DNA of 64,000 nucleotides from positions 372,001 through 436,000 of the forward strand of contig NZ_JACSPZ010000002.1 of the NCBI RefSeq assembly GCF_014836905.1. The letters run 5' to 3'. The notes under the pieces are model-generated. The model worked only from the letters and a program-made list of their open reading frames with translations. It did no database searches and was not told the DNA's origin. Below, piece after piece: positions 52,734 to 61,234 of the stretch. The position numbers and the translations under genes are program-made. Each line of letters starts with the position of its first letter. Position 1 is the stretch's first letter. The DNA comes from Solibacillus faecavium. GTDB taxonomy: Bacteria; Bacillota; Bacilli; Bacillales_A; Planococcaceae.

Positions 52734-53265
52734 AAAAATAACCTCCTTTTTTCATTGAAATTGACCTAAGTTTTCTTTTACTTCGGTGTAACTTGTTACG
52801 GACATCATTTAAGGAAATTTGAAGTACTTCGCTTATTTCATCATAGCTTAGCTCATTTACATATTTCAGCAATATCACCATGTACTCAACTTCATCCAAC
52901 TGTTGAAGAAGTTGTTCTAACTGCTCATTTCTTTCATGTAACAATAATATTTTTTCAGGATAATGACTATTTATTACCTCACTATCAATATGTATCATTT
53001 GCAGGTTATGTTTCCGTAAATAATCAAAACAATTATTAACGACAATTCTATAGAGCCATGCATTAAAAGATCCTGTGTTTTTATACTTATGTAGGCTATA
53101 AAATACTTTTATAAAACTATCCTGTACGATGTCTTCCGCTGTCGCATGATTTTTTACTATTCGTATAACAGTGGTAAAAACTTTCTGCTCATAATGTTTG
53201 ACAATACTGGTGAAATAATGACTTTCGCCGTTCTTTACCCGTGTGACTAGTTCGTCCATATTCAT
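52723..53265 (-). CDS. ECF RNA polymerase sigma factor
   Basis: 180 residues. Region 2 (AEDIVQDSFIKVFYSLHKYKNTGSFNAWLYRIVVN) and region 4 (VILLKYVNELSYDEISEVLQISLNDVRNKLHRSKRKL) are clear. The ATG at 53265 fits GGAGG (8 bases); a GTG at 53274 would overlap it. Held inactive by the membrane anti-sigma encoded next. Cell-envelope stress is a usual cue, not shown here. Confidence 0.92.
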   Translation of the reverse strand: MNMDELVTRVKNGESHYFTSIVKHYEQKVFTTVIRIVKNHATAEDIVQDSFIKVFYSLHKYKNTGSFNAWLYRIVVNNCFDYLRKHNLQMIHIDSEVINSHYPEKILLLHERNEQLEQLLQQLDEVEYMVILLKYVNELSYDEISEVLQISLNDVRNKLHRSKRKLRSISMKKGGYFYEM

Positions 53266-53461
53266 TCGTTTCACCTCCCTACTACTACAACGAAAAAAAA
53301 TTCATTTCCTCTCAAATTTTTCTTTTTTTATTAATATTTAACTCGTTTATTTGGGCAGGATGAAAATTTTAGCGATTTCTTCAAGTTTTAAGGAAGGAAC
53401 TTATTCCCATTTTATACGTATTAAAATAAAGGGTAAAAGGCTTTGTAATGGAGGGACAACA

Positions 53462-53901
53462 TTGAAACATTTAATTTTATTGATTGTATCTTGGTTGATT
53501 TTATCTGGATGTGCGGGATTAGCAGATTATACAATTTCATTGGAGAATGGTTATCGAATTGATAGACTTTCAGCTCATCAAATTCAAATATACGGAGAAG
53601 AACCAGTAAATGATGGAAAGGAAAATACAATAAACTATTTGTATGTACCAGCTGAAGTGACTGCTGTATGGTGGAATGAACAGTATATTATCGCAAAACA
53701 ATTGCACTTAAAGTCAAACGGACGAGGTGTAGAAGGACCACCAAAAAATCTATTGATGCTGAGTATTCTTATTGGATAATTGAAATGAATAAAAACAAAG
53801 TAAAGGGTCCCCTAACGTTAAAAGAGTTAGAAAGTGATTCAGAACAATTAGGTATTAACGTCGTCTTTACACCAGTCGAAAAGCTAAAAAGGGAACCATA
53901 A
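53462..53901 (+). pseudogene. DUF3997-like lipoprotein gene with a frameshift
   Basis: TTG start with GGAGGG 6 bases before; signal peptide with lipobox LSGC (MKHLILLIVSWLILSGC). The frame runs to a stop at 53779, but a coherent continuation (AEYSYWIIEMNKNKVKGP ... FTPVEKLKREP) is read in the next frame to 53901. The shift falls at the A6 run at 53743-53748: one extra A would restore a full protein of about 146 residues. It may be a real mutation or a homopolymer sequencing error. Confidence 0.7.
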
Positions 53902-53934
53902 TTGATTAATGAACAACCATTAGGAAGACTTTCG

Positions 53935-54201
53935 TTAGTCTAAAGCTTCTTTATCTGTTATATCACCCTTGTCATTTGACCAAATCTGAAATTTTTGTCC
54001 ATCAATCTCAACTACCAATACGTATTCTGAAAACCATTCACCCCAAGAGCTTATATGATTTATCGTAATAATATTTTCAATTTCAGGATTATGTTCAATT
54101 ACTTTATCTTTTACACTCTTCATCATAATATTTGGCACTAAAAAATACGCAGCTATCATTATAATTACTATGCTGCTCAATCCGATTATTACCTTTTTCA
54201 A
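53935..54201 (-). CDS. Hypothetical membrane-anchored protein (TTG start)
   Basis: 88 residues from the TTG at 54201, with AGAGGTG 5 bases upstream. One N-terminal membrane helix (VIIGLSSIVIIMIAAYFLVP) and a small extracytoplasmic domain (WGEWFSEYVLVVEIDGQKFQIWSND). Not recognised. Confidence 0.65.
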   Translation of the reverse strand: MKKVIIGLSSIVIIMIAAYFLVPNIMMKSVKDKVIEHNPEIENIITINHISSWGEWFSEYVLVVEIDGQKFQIWSNDKGDITDKEALD

Positions 54202-54323
54202 AATATCACCTCTAATGAGTGTGGCCAAACTTCGAATTAGAAACGTTTATGGGGTCTTTTTTTTATACTTTTTGATCTTGTTTTATTTAAGCACGCTTTT
54301 GTATAAGTACAAATTTTTACAAC

Positions 54324-54812
54324 CTATTTCCATACTTCATCTAATTTATCAGCATAGAAATTGATTGCTTTTTTATAATTAAGTATTTCAGAGTCTGTTG
54401 TGGTATCTATCAGGCATTTCAATAAAATTTCCATCGCTTTTCTATGATCGTTTAAATTATACAGGGTCATTGAATAAAATACTTGAATTGCTCTGTTATT
54501 TGGAAATAATTCGATTCCTTTAAGAAATGAATTTTTTGATTTTTCGTATTCTCCTAATGTTCTATATGTACTTCCAAGTCCCAATATTGCTCCTTCTAGA
54601 TTTTTACCAGATAACCCTAACTTAATTGCCCTTTCATAAAAGGGAACTGCTTTTGATTCTTCTCCTAAAATATCAAAACTCCAAGCGCATTGATAGTTAA
54701 CCAATGCATTATCAGGGTATTCCTCAACTATTTTCAAAAGTAATTGATTAGATTCTTTCTTTTTATTATCTTTTCGTAATTCAAGTGCTCTTATAAGCTT
54801 TTCTTCTTTCAA
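54324..54812 (-). CDS. TPR-repeat protein (TTG start)
   Basis: 162 residues with about four tetratricopeptide repeats (NALVNYQCAWSFDILGEESKAVPFYERAI, GLGSTYRTLGEYEKSKNSFLKGIELFPNN). TPRs mediate protein contacts; partner unknown. TTG start with AGAGG 9 bases upstream. Monocistronic. Confidence 0.8.
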   Translation of the reverse strand: MKEEKLIRALELRKDNKKKESNQLLLKIVEEYPDNALVNYQCAWSFDILGEESKAVPFYERAIKLGLSGKNLEGAILGLGSTYRTLGEYEKSKNSFLKGIELFPNNRAIQVFYSMTLYNLNDHRKAMEILLKCLIDTTTDSEILNYKKAINFYADKLDEVWK

Positions 54813-54913
54813 TGTAAATAACCTCTTTTCATACTTCTTTCACTAAAACTAAACTACACAGTTATTAGAATTATAACCTTCCCATAGCCTCATTGGGTAC
54901 TTACTGTTCATAA

Positions 54914-54955
54914 GCAACCAACACACCCCCTATTCTATTGAACGGGGGGTGTTGG
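54914..54955. terminator. Strong hairpin, terminator
   Basis: AACCAACACACCCCCTA pairs with ACGGGGGGTGTTGGTT-type arm around a 9-base loop; it follows the minus-strand lipoprotein gene. Confidence 0.75.
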
Positions 54956-55018
54956 TTTCCTAACTTTTCATTTGGGAAAGTTATTTAATATTAAGATTTA
55001 TCTATTCAATTTTAGAAT

Positions 55019-55699
55019 TTACTTTTTATAGCCTAACACTTTACCTTGAATATTTTCTTCGGGTAATAAACCGAAATCTTTACTGTCCGTTCCTCTCCAC
55101 CACATATCAACTAACACAAAAACAGTATTTTCCTTAACCTTAATTGGTTCCATTGATGTATTAAAGTAGTGCTCCATTTCTTCTTTGTTAATATTCTTTA
55201 AATCAACTGTTTCAAAATATTCTTCTTTTGTTAATCCTAAGCTCATTGCCACACCATAGAAAGTATCTAATTTTTCGTCATTAATATAAACTTGCCCACC
55301 TTTAATCTTTACGATTTCATTGGGCAATCCGACAACTCTTCCTAAATACATTTTTGGGAGATTCTCATTCTTTTCAAGTTCGGAATCAAGCATCTGATAA
55401 TAAATGACATCACCTCTTTGCAGTTTTTCACTGTAAGGCTCCACAACAAGTTCAGAATGTGACATTGTATTAAAGTCGTGATTTCCTCTATCCATAGCAT
55501 CCAAATTCCATTCAACTAATAATTGTGATTCTTGAGGTGTCACAGTTCCCAATACTTCAGAAGTATTCTTATCAGTAATTGTATTTGTAGTTGCCACATT
55601 TCCTTGACTACAACCAACTAAAATAAAGATTGGTAATAGCACAGTTAAAAGTCTTATCTTAAGCACTCCTTCTTTGAAAGTGTTATTTAAATTATTCAC
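55019..55699 (-). CDS. Signal-peptidase-I-like lipoprotein, probably inactive
   Basis: Lipobox LVGC after a hydrophobic signal (LLTVLLPIFI). The domain resembles S26 signal peptidases: LQRGDVIYYQ and GRVVGLPNEIVKIKGGQVYINDEKL match boxes C and D, but the catalytic lysine before RV(I/V)GLP is a glycine (YLGRVVG). Start is unclear: GTG at 55699 has a weak site, whereas AAGGAG at about 55665 is followed 8 bases later by no standard start codon. Likely a binding or regulatory relative. Confidence 0.65.
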   Translation of the reverse strand: MNNLNNTFKEGVLKIRLLTVLLPIFILVGCSQGNVATTNTITDKNTSEVLGTVTPQESQLLVEWNLDAMDRGNHDFNTMSHSELVVEPYSEKLQRGDVIYYQMLDSELEKNENLPKMYLGRVVGLPNEIVKIKGGQVYINDEKLDTFYGVAMSLGLTKEEYFETVDLKNINKEEMEHYFNTSMEPIKVKENTVFVLVDMWWRGTDSKDFGLLPEENIQGKVLGYKK

Positions 55700-55761
55700 T
55701 AAAACTGCCTATATCTTTTTTAACTTTAAACATTCCCAAAGCGATTTTGAAGTCACCCCTA

Positions 55762-55941
55762 TTAGTTAGACGCATTTTTATCTCTACGACTTAATCCAAA
55801 AACTGCACATGCATAAATGAAGATGCCACTACATAACCACATCATTAATCCATCATATTCACCGTTTAAAAAAGTTACGTTTATTAATATAAATAACTGC
55901 ATTAAACAAATTGAAATAAATAAATATAAAGAATTTTTCAT
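55762..55941 (-). CDS. Small two-helix membrane protein
   Basis: 59 residues from the ATG at 55941 (GGAGG 8 bases before). Two hydrophobic segments (LYLFISICLMQLFILINVTF and LMMWLCSGIFIYACAVFG) and a basic tail. Not recognised; possibly in one transcript with the downstream lipoprotein. Confidence 0.65.
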   Translation of the reverse strand: MKNSLYLFISICLMQLFILINVTFLNGEYDGLMMWLCSGIFIYACAVFGLSRRDKNASN

Positions 55942-56110
55942 ACTAGGTACCTCCAAATTAATTTTATTTTAATTATGCCTGCAAATGTCTAAATATTTCC
56001 TGTCCCTAATATAACGTTAATAAATGACCAAGTTTTACTGAATGGAGACTTTTAGTTGATTTATAATTTAATTTAACCATATAATTACATAAATTGCAGG
56101 GGGTGTAATT

Positions 56111-56560
56111 TTGAAAAGGAAACACATTTTAATAGTTATTATCGTTATTTTAGTCGGTGTTTTGGGGTTGAAATTTATGATTGATAACAAAACATATTCA
56201 GCTAATAAAATTTTAGGAAATCCTGACTTTAGTGCAGTTAATCGAGAGATGGAAGTTATAAAAATTAAACATAATCCCCTTGAATTAATAACTATAGAAA
56301 TTCCAGCAGAACAGCAAAAATTGCTTATTGAAAGCTTTAAAAATCTATCATTTAAAAAAAATAAAGATTCTCAAATAGAATACCATTATCGTATTAATTT
56401 CTCTTTAAACTCAAATTTTGCTTTTTATATAGATGTAGATAAGGGGATAATAGTGCTTTCTGATAAAAACCAAAAATTTGGGATTATAAATGATGTAAAT
56501 TTCTTAGAAAATTTTAAAGAAATAATAGAAAATGAAAAAGAAGTAATTAATAGTAATTGA
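56111..56560 (+). CDS. Hypothetical membrane-anchored protein (TTG start)
   Basis: 149 residues, one N-terminal helix (ILIVIIVILVGVLGLKFMI) and an extracytoplasmic domain of about 125 residues. TTG start with GGGGGTG 5-6 bases upstream. Family not recognised. Confidence 0.68.
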   Translation: MKRKHILIVIIVILVGVLGLKFMIDNKTYSANKILGNPDFSAVNREMEVIKIKHNPLELITIEIPAEQQKLLIESFKNLSFKKNKDSQIEYHYRINFSLNSNFAFYIDVDKGIIVLSDKNQKFGIINDVNFLENFKEIIENEKEVINSN

Positions 56561-56575
56561 ATCTTTGTATTTATG

Positions 56576-56615
56576 AAGCCAGTCATTTTCCTTCAGGGTG
56601 ATGACTGGCTTTCTC
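56576..56615 (+). terminator. Terminator
   Basis: AAGCCAGTCAT pairs with ATGACTGGCTT around 14 bases, followed by TCTCTT. Confidence 0.8.
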
Positions 56616-56730
56616 TTATATTGTCACATAAGATTTAAGATAACTTTAAATTAACATATTTTACCTATAATTAACGTTTCCATCCCCCCTTCGAACTAAT
56701 TTGGTATTATTAATCGAAGGGGGATGAGCT

Positions 56731-57300
56731 ATGAAGAAAGCAAGTTTAGGCTTTGCACTAATAGTTATATGTATCGTCTTTTTTATTTTTGGTGGATATC
56801 GATTTACACCTTTGGCAGCCGCAAAAGCAAATTCATTTGTAACGAAGAATTTTGAACTTATTGGCGAATATAAAAATGACTCAAATAGTTTTTATTTATT
56901 TAAAAGCGACAGTAAACAACAATATAGAACCGTTTATGTGAATCAAAACAACTTAATTTACCATAGCAATAGTTCAACAGTAATTCCTTATAGTAAAGAT
57001 AGTTTACAGACCATTGGTGGAATGAGTATTCAGTATGAAGACGAAACAGCGACGATCTTTATAGTTCATTCTCTTGATGAGAAAGTGGCTTCAATTAGCT
57101 TAGATACAGAATTTGGAATTGAAAGTAAAAAAATTACGAAGGATGAAATCGTATATTTTCTATTACCCTTTACAAAGCAAATTGACCAGCTCAATGCAGT
57201 AGCTTTAGATAAAAACGGCAATAAATTATATGAATACGGATACGAAAGTGATAACTTAATCAATGATTTAAAGTGGAATTACAGTACCCGCCTAAAATAA
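56731..57300 (+). CDS. Hypothetical exported or membrane-anchored protein
   Basis: 189 residues. N-terminal hydrophobic segment (LGFALIVICIVFFIFGGY) followed by a beta-rich domain of about 155 residues. GGGGGATG precedes the ATG. Family not recognised. Confidence 0.68.
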   Translation: MKKASLGFALIVICIVFFIFGGYRFTPLAAAKANSFVTKNFELIGEYKNDSNSFYLFKSDSKQQYRTVYVNQNNLIYHSNSSTVIPYSKDSLQTIGGMSIQYEDETATIFIVHSLDEKVASISLDTEFGIESKKITKDEIVYFLLPFTKQIDQLNAVALDKNGNKLYEYGYESDNLINDLKWNYSTRLK

Positions 57301-57485
57301 GGGTAAATTTTTCCGTTATTTAAAGGATGAAGCGTATTTTGGGGAAAATAAGGGAACGATTTACCGTTATTTTATATAAAAACCTGAAATTTCATGTTTT
57401 TTAAGTCAATAACGGAAATTTCTTCCCTTATTTCGTCTATTTTTTATGTCATTTTCAAAATAGCGGAAATTCCTTCCGCTATTTA
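57301..57485. repeat. Modular intergenic repeat, family A
   Basis: Words of the form TTTTTCCGTTATTT, AATAACGGAAATTTCTTCCC and AATAGCGGAAATTCC occur several times in both orientations, akin to 14615-14803. From 57486 to 57806 I see no supportable gene; a short minus-strand frame near 57520-57600 is interrupted by stops. Confidence 0.6.
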
Positions 57486-57806
57486 TATCATTACGCAATA
57501 CAATTTACAAAAGCTTTGTAGTCACGTCGCCCGGAATGTAGTACAACGAACAGCTTCAACGAGTTTTTCCGTAGCAATTCTTATTTTTTCAATTTTGTCA
57601 TCCCCAACTTATGGTGATGAACTATAATTCATCCCTGGCAATGGTTTGAGGATATTTTTGGAATACTGTGTCATTTTAATCGCCATTTATCTAGAGAGTT
57701 TACTGTCTAAATATAATGCTGCTTAGCGTGTCATTTACACTGTTGTTAATAATGACCTTTTCCTTTCTCAAAGGAGTTTTATCTTAATCGTTAGAAATAG
57801 TAATCC

Positions 57807-58151
57807 TCAAGACATAGTTACCGTAGAAATCAATTCTTCATTTTTAACTTGTAATATGTATTTCGATAAAACGTAATCTCTCCCACCATTTTCTTCATAC
57901 CATTTTTTTATTTTATTTACGTGATTGAGATCTGCTTTTATTTTGGTTTCAATTTCAATATAAGCCTCATAGTTATCATATTCCCAAATAGCAAAAATTT
58001 CTGTAGTATGATCATCATTCGGTTTCATCCATCTACCAATGAGCCGACTACCATGGCTCAATTGATTAGGTAAATTGGTTTGATTAAAGTGATGATTAAA
58101 TCGGTCTACAAATTCATTTTTTACAACGTAATATTTTCTACGATAGAACAT
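57807..58151 (-). CDS. NIPSNAP family protein
   Basis: 114 residues from the ATG at 58151 (GGAGGG 7 bases before). FYRRKYYVVKNEFVDRFNHHF, RLIGRWMKP and EIFAIWEYDNYEAYIEIETKI follow the dimeric alpha/beta-barrel pattern of NIPSNAP/ABM-like proteins. Function unknown. Sixty-nine bases downstream of the amj gene start of the next operon unit. Confidence 0.8.
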   Translation of the reverse strand: MFYRRKYYVVKNEFVDRFNHHFNQTNLPNQLSHGSRLIGRWMKPNDDHTTEIFAIWEYDNYEAYIEIETKIKADLNHVNKIKKWYEENGGRDYVLSKYILQVKNEELISTVTMS

Positions 58152-58220
58152 TTGAACACCCTCCATCAAAAAATTAAATTTAACCCTATTTTCTCTTAAA
58201 AGCATTTCTATTTAAAAATA

Positions 58221-59045
58221 CTATGCAATGAATTTTGCAAACCAAGCAACATAATGCGCTCCTGGAATAAATAGGAGTTGGGCAAATAACGTTCCTAAAA
58301 GTCTTGAACTCATCATCATAACCGAAGCTCTTTTCAAATCAGAATAATTTCCTTTTTTATTAATGACATCATCAGCCAAAATAGATATTTTTGGGTCAAT
58401 AAATATAATTAATAACATTGTGGCTATACCGTTGATTAATCCTGAAGCCATAATCGCAGTTGTTTTGTATTCAGGAACCAATAAGCTAGCATATAAAGCC
58501 GATAACACCCCTATTGTATAAACAGCAGTAATGACAATATTAATAATAAATAGCTTTATTGGAATATCACGTATCCCTATTCCTCGTAAATATGACAGGC
58601 TTGGCTTGTGTAAATGTTTGAATCCCCTACTTATATAGTCGAATGTAAAACCTTTTTTCAATAAAGCTGGGATTGAACCCCTTTCATCAGCTAAATGAAT
58701 AATCGCTCTAGAAAAAATGGCTACAAAGGTCGGTAAACAAATAATACCAAGCAACGTACCGAGTGAAGCTGAGCCTATAAGAAATCGGAATTGATGCTCG
58801 ACAAATTGTAAAGCATGATCAGCAGGAGCATTATCGATCAAGCTCCCTGTAAATGGCTGCTGCATCATGTTAGATAATCTTGAAACCATCACCATTACAT
58901 TAAAAAGGGATAATGCCGATGCTAATAAGCGAACACGAGCGCCAGAAAGTCGCACTGCGTACGCTAATGTTTCTATCGAGTGAATGATTAATATAAATAA
59001 AGCAATCATTATGAGTTTTTCTGTTAAAAGATCTATTGCCCCCAC
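58221..59045 (-). CDS. amj: Lipid II flippase Amj
   Basis: 274 residues from the GTG at 59045 (AAGGAT 7 bases before); the frame is open to 59111 but without a better site. IHSIETLAYAVRLSGARV and SALSLFNVMVMVSRLSNMMQQPFTGSLID are the conserved N-terminal signature of Amj, the alternative to MurJ that flips lipid II across the membrane in Bacillus. About six or seven helices. Confidence 0.85.
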   Translation of the reverse strand: MGAIDLLTEKLIMIALFILIIHSIETLAYAVRLSGARVRLLASALSLFNVMVMVSRLSNMMQQPFTGSLIDNAPADHALQFVEHQFRFLIGSASLGTLLGIICLPTFVAIFSRAIIHLADERGSIPALLKKGFTFDYISRGFKHLHKPSLSYLRGIGIRDIPIKLFIINIVITAVYTIGVLSALYASLLVPEYKTTAIMASGLINGIATMLLIIFIDPKISILADDVINKKGNYSDLKRASVMMMSSRLLGTLFAQLLFIPGAHYVAWFAKFIA

Positions 59046-59136
59046 CTGCCATATCCTTATTTTTACATTTCGACGTTTTAATTGTAAACTAGTTGCATCG
59101 CTTTCATACATTTGTATTTAGAAAGAGAGGATTAAA

Positions 59137-59352
59137 TTGAAGAAATATATCAATAAAGAAAATGAAGTACAATTTTATTATGCATTTATTTATATTGGCT
59201 TTTTTCAAGCGCTTCTTACAGGAATTGTAGTCATTCAAGGTATTTCAGAAGGTAGGGGCATTGGCTATATTAGTTTCTTCTCGGCAGGTGTAGTGATATC
59301 AATCTGGTTAGGTATTAACTCATTAATAAAATACAATAAGAAAAAAATTTAA
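59137..59352 (+). CDS. Small two-helix membrane protein (TTG start)
   Basis: 71 residues, two hydrophobic segments (FIYIGFFQALLTGIVVI, ISFFSAGVVISIWLGI) and a lysine tail. AGAGAGG is 6 bases before the TTG. Not recognised. Confidence 0.65.
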   Translation: MKKYINKENEVQFYYAFIYIGFFQALLTGIVVIQGISEGRGIGYISFFSAGVVISIWLGINSLIKYNKKKI

Positions 59353-59444
59353 ATGATCCACTGAAAAATTGATAACTTTTCAGATGATTCAAACTAGTAT
59401 TAAAGGTAGAATAATAGATAGTCACCTGAGATGGAGGAGAATTT

Positions 59445-59921
59445 ATGCGTGTTTTCTTTATAATCAGTGTTTTCTTGTCAGGCTTAGTTACATTTGGCGC
59501 GATATGGATTGTGCATCAAATGACAGCAAATTTCAATCCTGATGGTAGTAATCCATTGTGGAGTAATGGCAATCCTGGTTTATTTTTTATGCTGTGGCCT
59601 ATGCCATTTATTTTCTACTTTTTATTTTCAATGATATTCGTATTTGAGAAGATCCATAATACATATAAAGTGAATAGAAGACGTTTTATTACGGGTTATA
59701 CCATACTATTTTTAGCCCTCATAAGTTTCACTTTATATCGAATAATAGATTTTAATAGAGTGGCTCAACCTTATTTTGAATATGAAATCGGGTACCTTAA
59801 TCCTTATACAAATGATTTATTTTTCAATGTATGGACGTTATTAGCGGCACTATGTATTCCGGCTATCGTATCTTTTTATTTAGAAGGGCGTAAAAAATCA
59901 ATTATAGATGCGAGGGGTTAA
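59445..59921 (+). CDS. Hypothetical four-helix membrane protein
   Basis: 158 residues with four predicted helices (about 3-24, 46-67, 81-100, 130-148). GGAGGAG precedes the ATG. It ends two bases before the GrpB-family gene, so they form an operon. Family not recognised. Confidence 0.7.
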   Translation: MRVFFIISVFLSGLVTFGAIWIVHQMTANFNPDGSNPLWSNGNPGLFFMLWPMPFIFYFLFSMIFVFEKIHNTYKVNRRRFITGYTILFLALISFTLYRIIDFNRVAQPYFEYEIGYLNPYTNDLFFNVWTLLAALCIPAIVSFYLEGRKKSIIDARG

Positions 59922-59923
59922 AC

Positions 59924-60457
59924 ATGAAGTTAGGCTTAAAAAATAATGAGGTTGTCATTGTACCGTATGATCCGGATTGGAAAGCTGAGTTTGAAAAAGC
60001 AAAAACGGAAATTATTCAAAATACAAATTTGAAACCAAACCAAATTGAACACATTGGAAGTACTTCTATTGAGGGGATTCGAGCTAAGCCGATTATTGAT
60101 ATTTTAATAGGTGTCGACAGTTTGACTGCACTTGATAAAACATTTTTCAAAAACATTCAAAATGCAGGCTATTACAGGTTGAAGGTTGAAAGACCAAACG
60201 AAATTGTTTGTGCCAAGTTTACGGATGAAACATTTGAAATAAAAACGCATTTTATTCATATTGTTGAGTTGGAAAAGGAAAAATGGAACCAAATGCTATT
60301 CTTCAGAGATTATTTGAATACTCATCAAGATGTTAAAGAACAGTATGAGAACCTAAAAGAATCCTTCTTTAGTACAGAACTAAAAGGCATTCAATCCTAT
60401 ACAGATTATAAAGAGCAATTTGTACAATCTGTCTTTGAGAAGATGAAAAGTAAGTAA
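59924..60457 (+). CDS. GrpB/UPF0157 nucleotidyltransferase-fold protein
   Basis: 177 residues. VIVPYDPDWKAEFEKAK, IEHIGSTSIEGIRAKPIIDILIGV (G-S-T and D-x-D of the nucleotidyltransferase fold) and the HFIHIVELEKEKWNQMLFFRDYL segment define the GrpB/YqkA-type family. Substrate unknown. GGGGTTAAAC before the ATG. Confidence 0.88.
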   Translation: MKLGLKNNEVVIVPYDPDWKAEFEKAKTEIIQNTNLKPNQIEHIGSTSIEGIRAKPIIDILIGVDSLTALDKTFFKNIQNAGYYRLKVERPNEIVCAKFTDETFEIKTHFIHIVELEKEKWNQMLFFRDYLNTHQDVKEQYENLKESFFSTELKGIQSYTDYKEQFVQSVFEKMKSK

Positions 60458-60468
60458 CTCCAATATAA

Positions 60469-60502
60469 AAGCATTAATCCAGAATCACTTGAATTAATGC
60501 TT
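60469..60502. terminator. Terminator hairpin
   Basis: AAGCATTAAT pairs with ATTAATGCTT around a 14-base loop, between the convergent GrpB and nadD genes. Confidence 0.7.
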
Positions 60503-60544
60503 ATTGTAGGATATGATTTCCTACAAACACTATTTGTGTTATGG

Positions 60545-61180
60545 TTAATCCTTTTCCGGAACGAATCCGTATAATTGATGTTCTTCGATATATTTGTACA
60601 CTTTTTCAGGCATATAGAATTTTGGGTGATGCCCGATTTCAAACTCATCACGAATGTAAGAAGAACTGATATTGTTGTCTACTTGCCAATAAATGAAGTC
60701 AAAGTGTTCTTCGTATTTTCGAAGTAATTTATCTTTCGCAATGATTTCATGCATATCAATGTTTTCTCTTCGAATCACAACGAATTTATTTTCTTTTAAA
60801 AGGTCCTCTTTGTGTGACCACTTTTCGCCACTCGCAATGTCGCGAAGCAAGTCTGCTCCCATTAAGAAATACAAGTCATGTCCTTTGTATTTTTCCATTT
60901 CTCGTAATTTTCGCATTGTGTTATATGTTTGAATATTCCACGGAGATTGGTGCAATTCGATATCTTCGATTTCAAACTTGCTATGTCCCTCGATGGCTAA
61001 TTTAATCATATTTACACGATGTTCATCGCTGACGTGCATATCTTTATCTTTTCGGTGATTATTCGATGGCATTAAAAAGATTTTATCAAACCCTTTTCGT
61101 TCCAACATTTCTTGAATAGTATTTAAATGCCCTGTTGTAATAGGGTCAAATGCACTTCCTAAAAATCCATATTTCGCCAT
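60545..61180 (-). CDS. nadD: Nicotinate-nucleotide adenylyltransferase
   Basis: 211 residues. GFLGSAFDPITTGHLNTI (nucleotidyltransferase GxFDPxxxGH) and the ISSSYIRDEFEIG motif near the end are those of NadD, which makes deamido-NAD from NaMN and ATP. MPSNNHRKDK supplies the nicotinate-side loop. The sequence is divergent from the housekeeping NadD next to YqeK that Bacillales carry, so this is probably a second copy tied to salvage. GAGGAAAAGAC upstream. Confidence 0.85.
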   Translation of the reverse strand: MAKYGFLGSAFDPITTGHLNTIQEMLERKGFDKIFLMPSNNHRKDKDMHVSDEHRVNMIKLAIEGHSKFEIEDIELHQSPWNIQTYNTMRKLREMEKYKGHDLYFLMGADLLRDIASGEKWSHKEDLLKENKFVVIRRENIDMHEIIAKDKLLRKYEEHFDFIYWQVDNNISSSYIRDEFEIGHHPKFYMPEKVYKYIEEHQLYGFVPEKD

Positions 61181-61234
61181 GTCTTTTCCTCTTTTCTTTT
61201 TTAAAAACTTGGAAGGAGGGGCATCCCCCCTTAG

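Noticed and set aside
57394-57627. 77-codon plus-strand ORF and a short minus-strand frame (TEKLVEAVRCTTFRAT)
   Set aside because: The first is made of intergenic repeat; the second is broken by stops and has no start, so a gene remnant cannot be proven.
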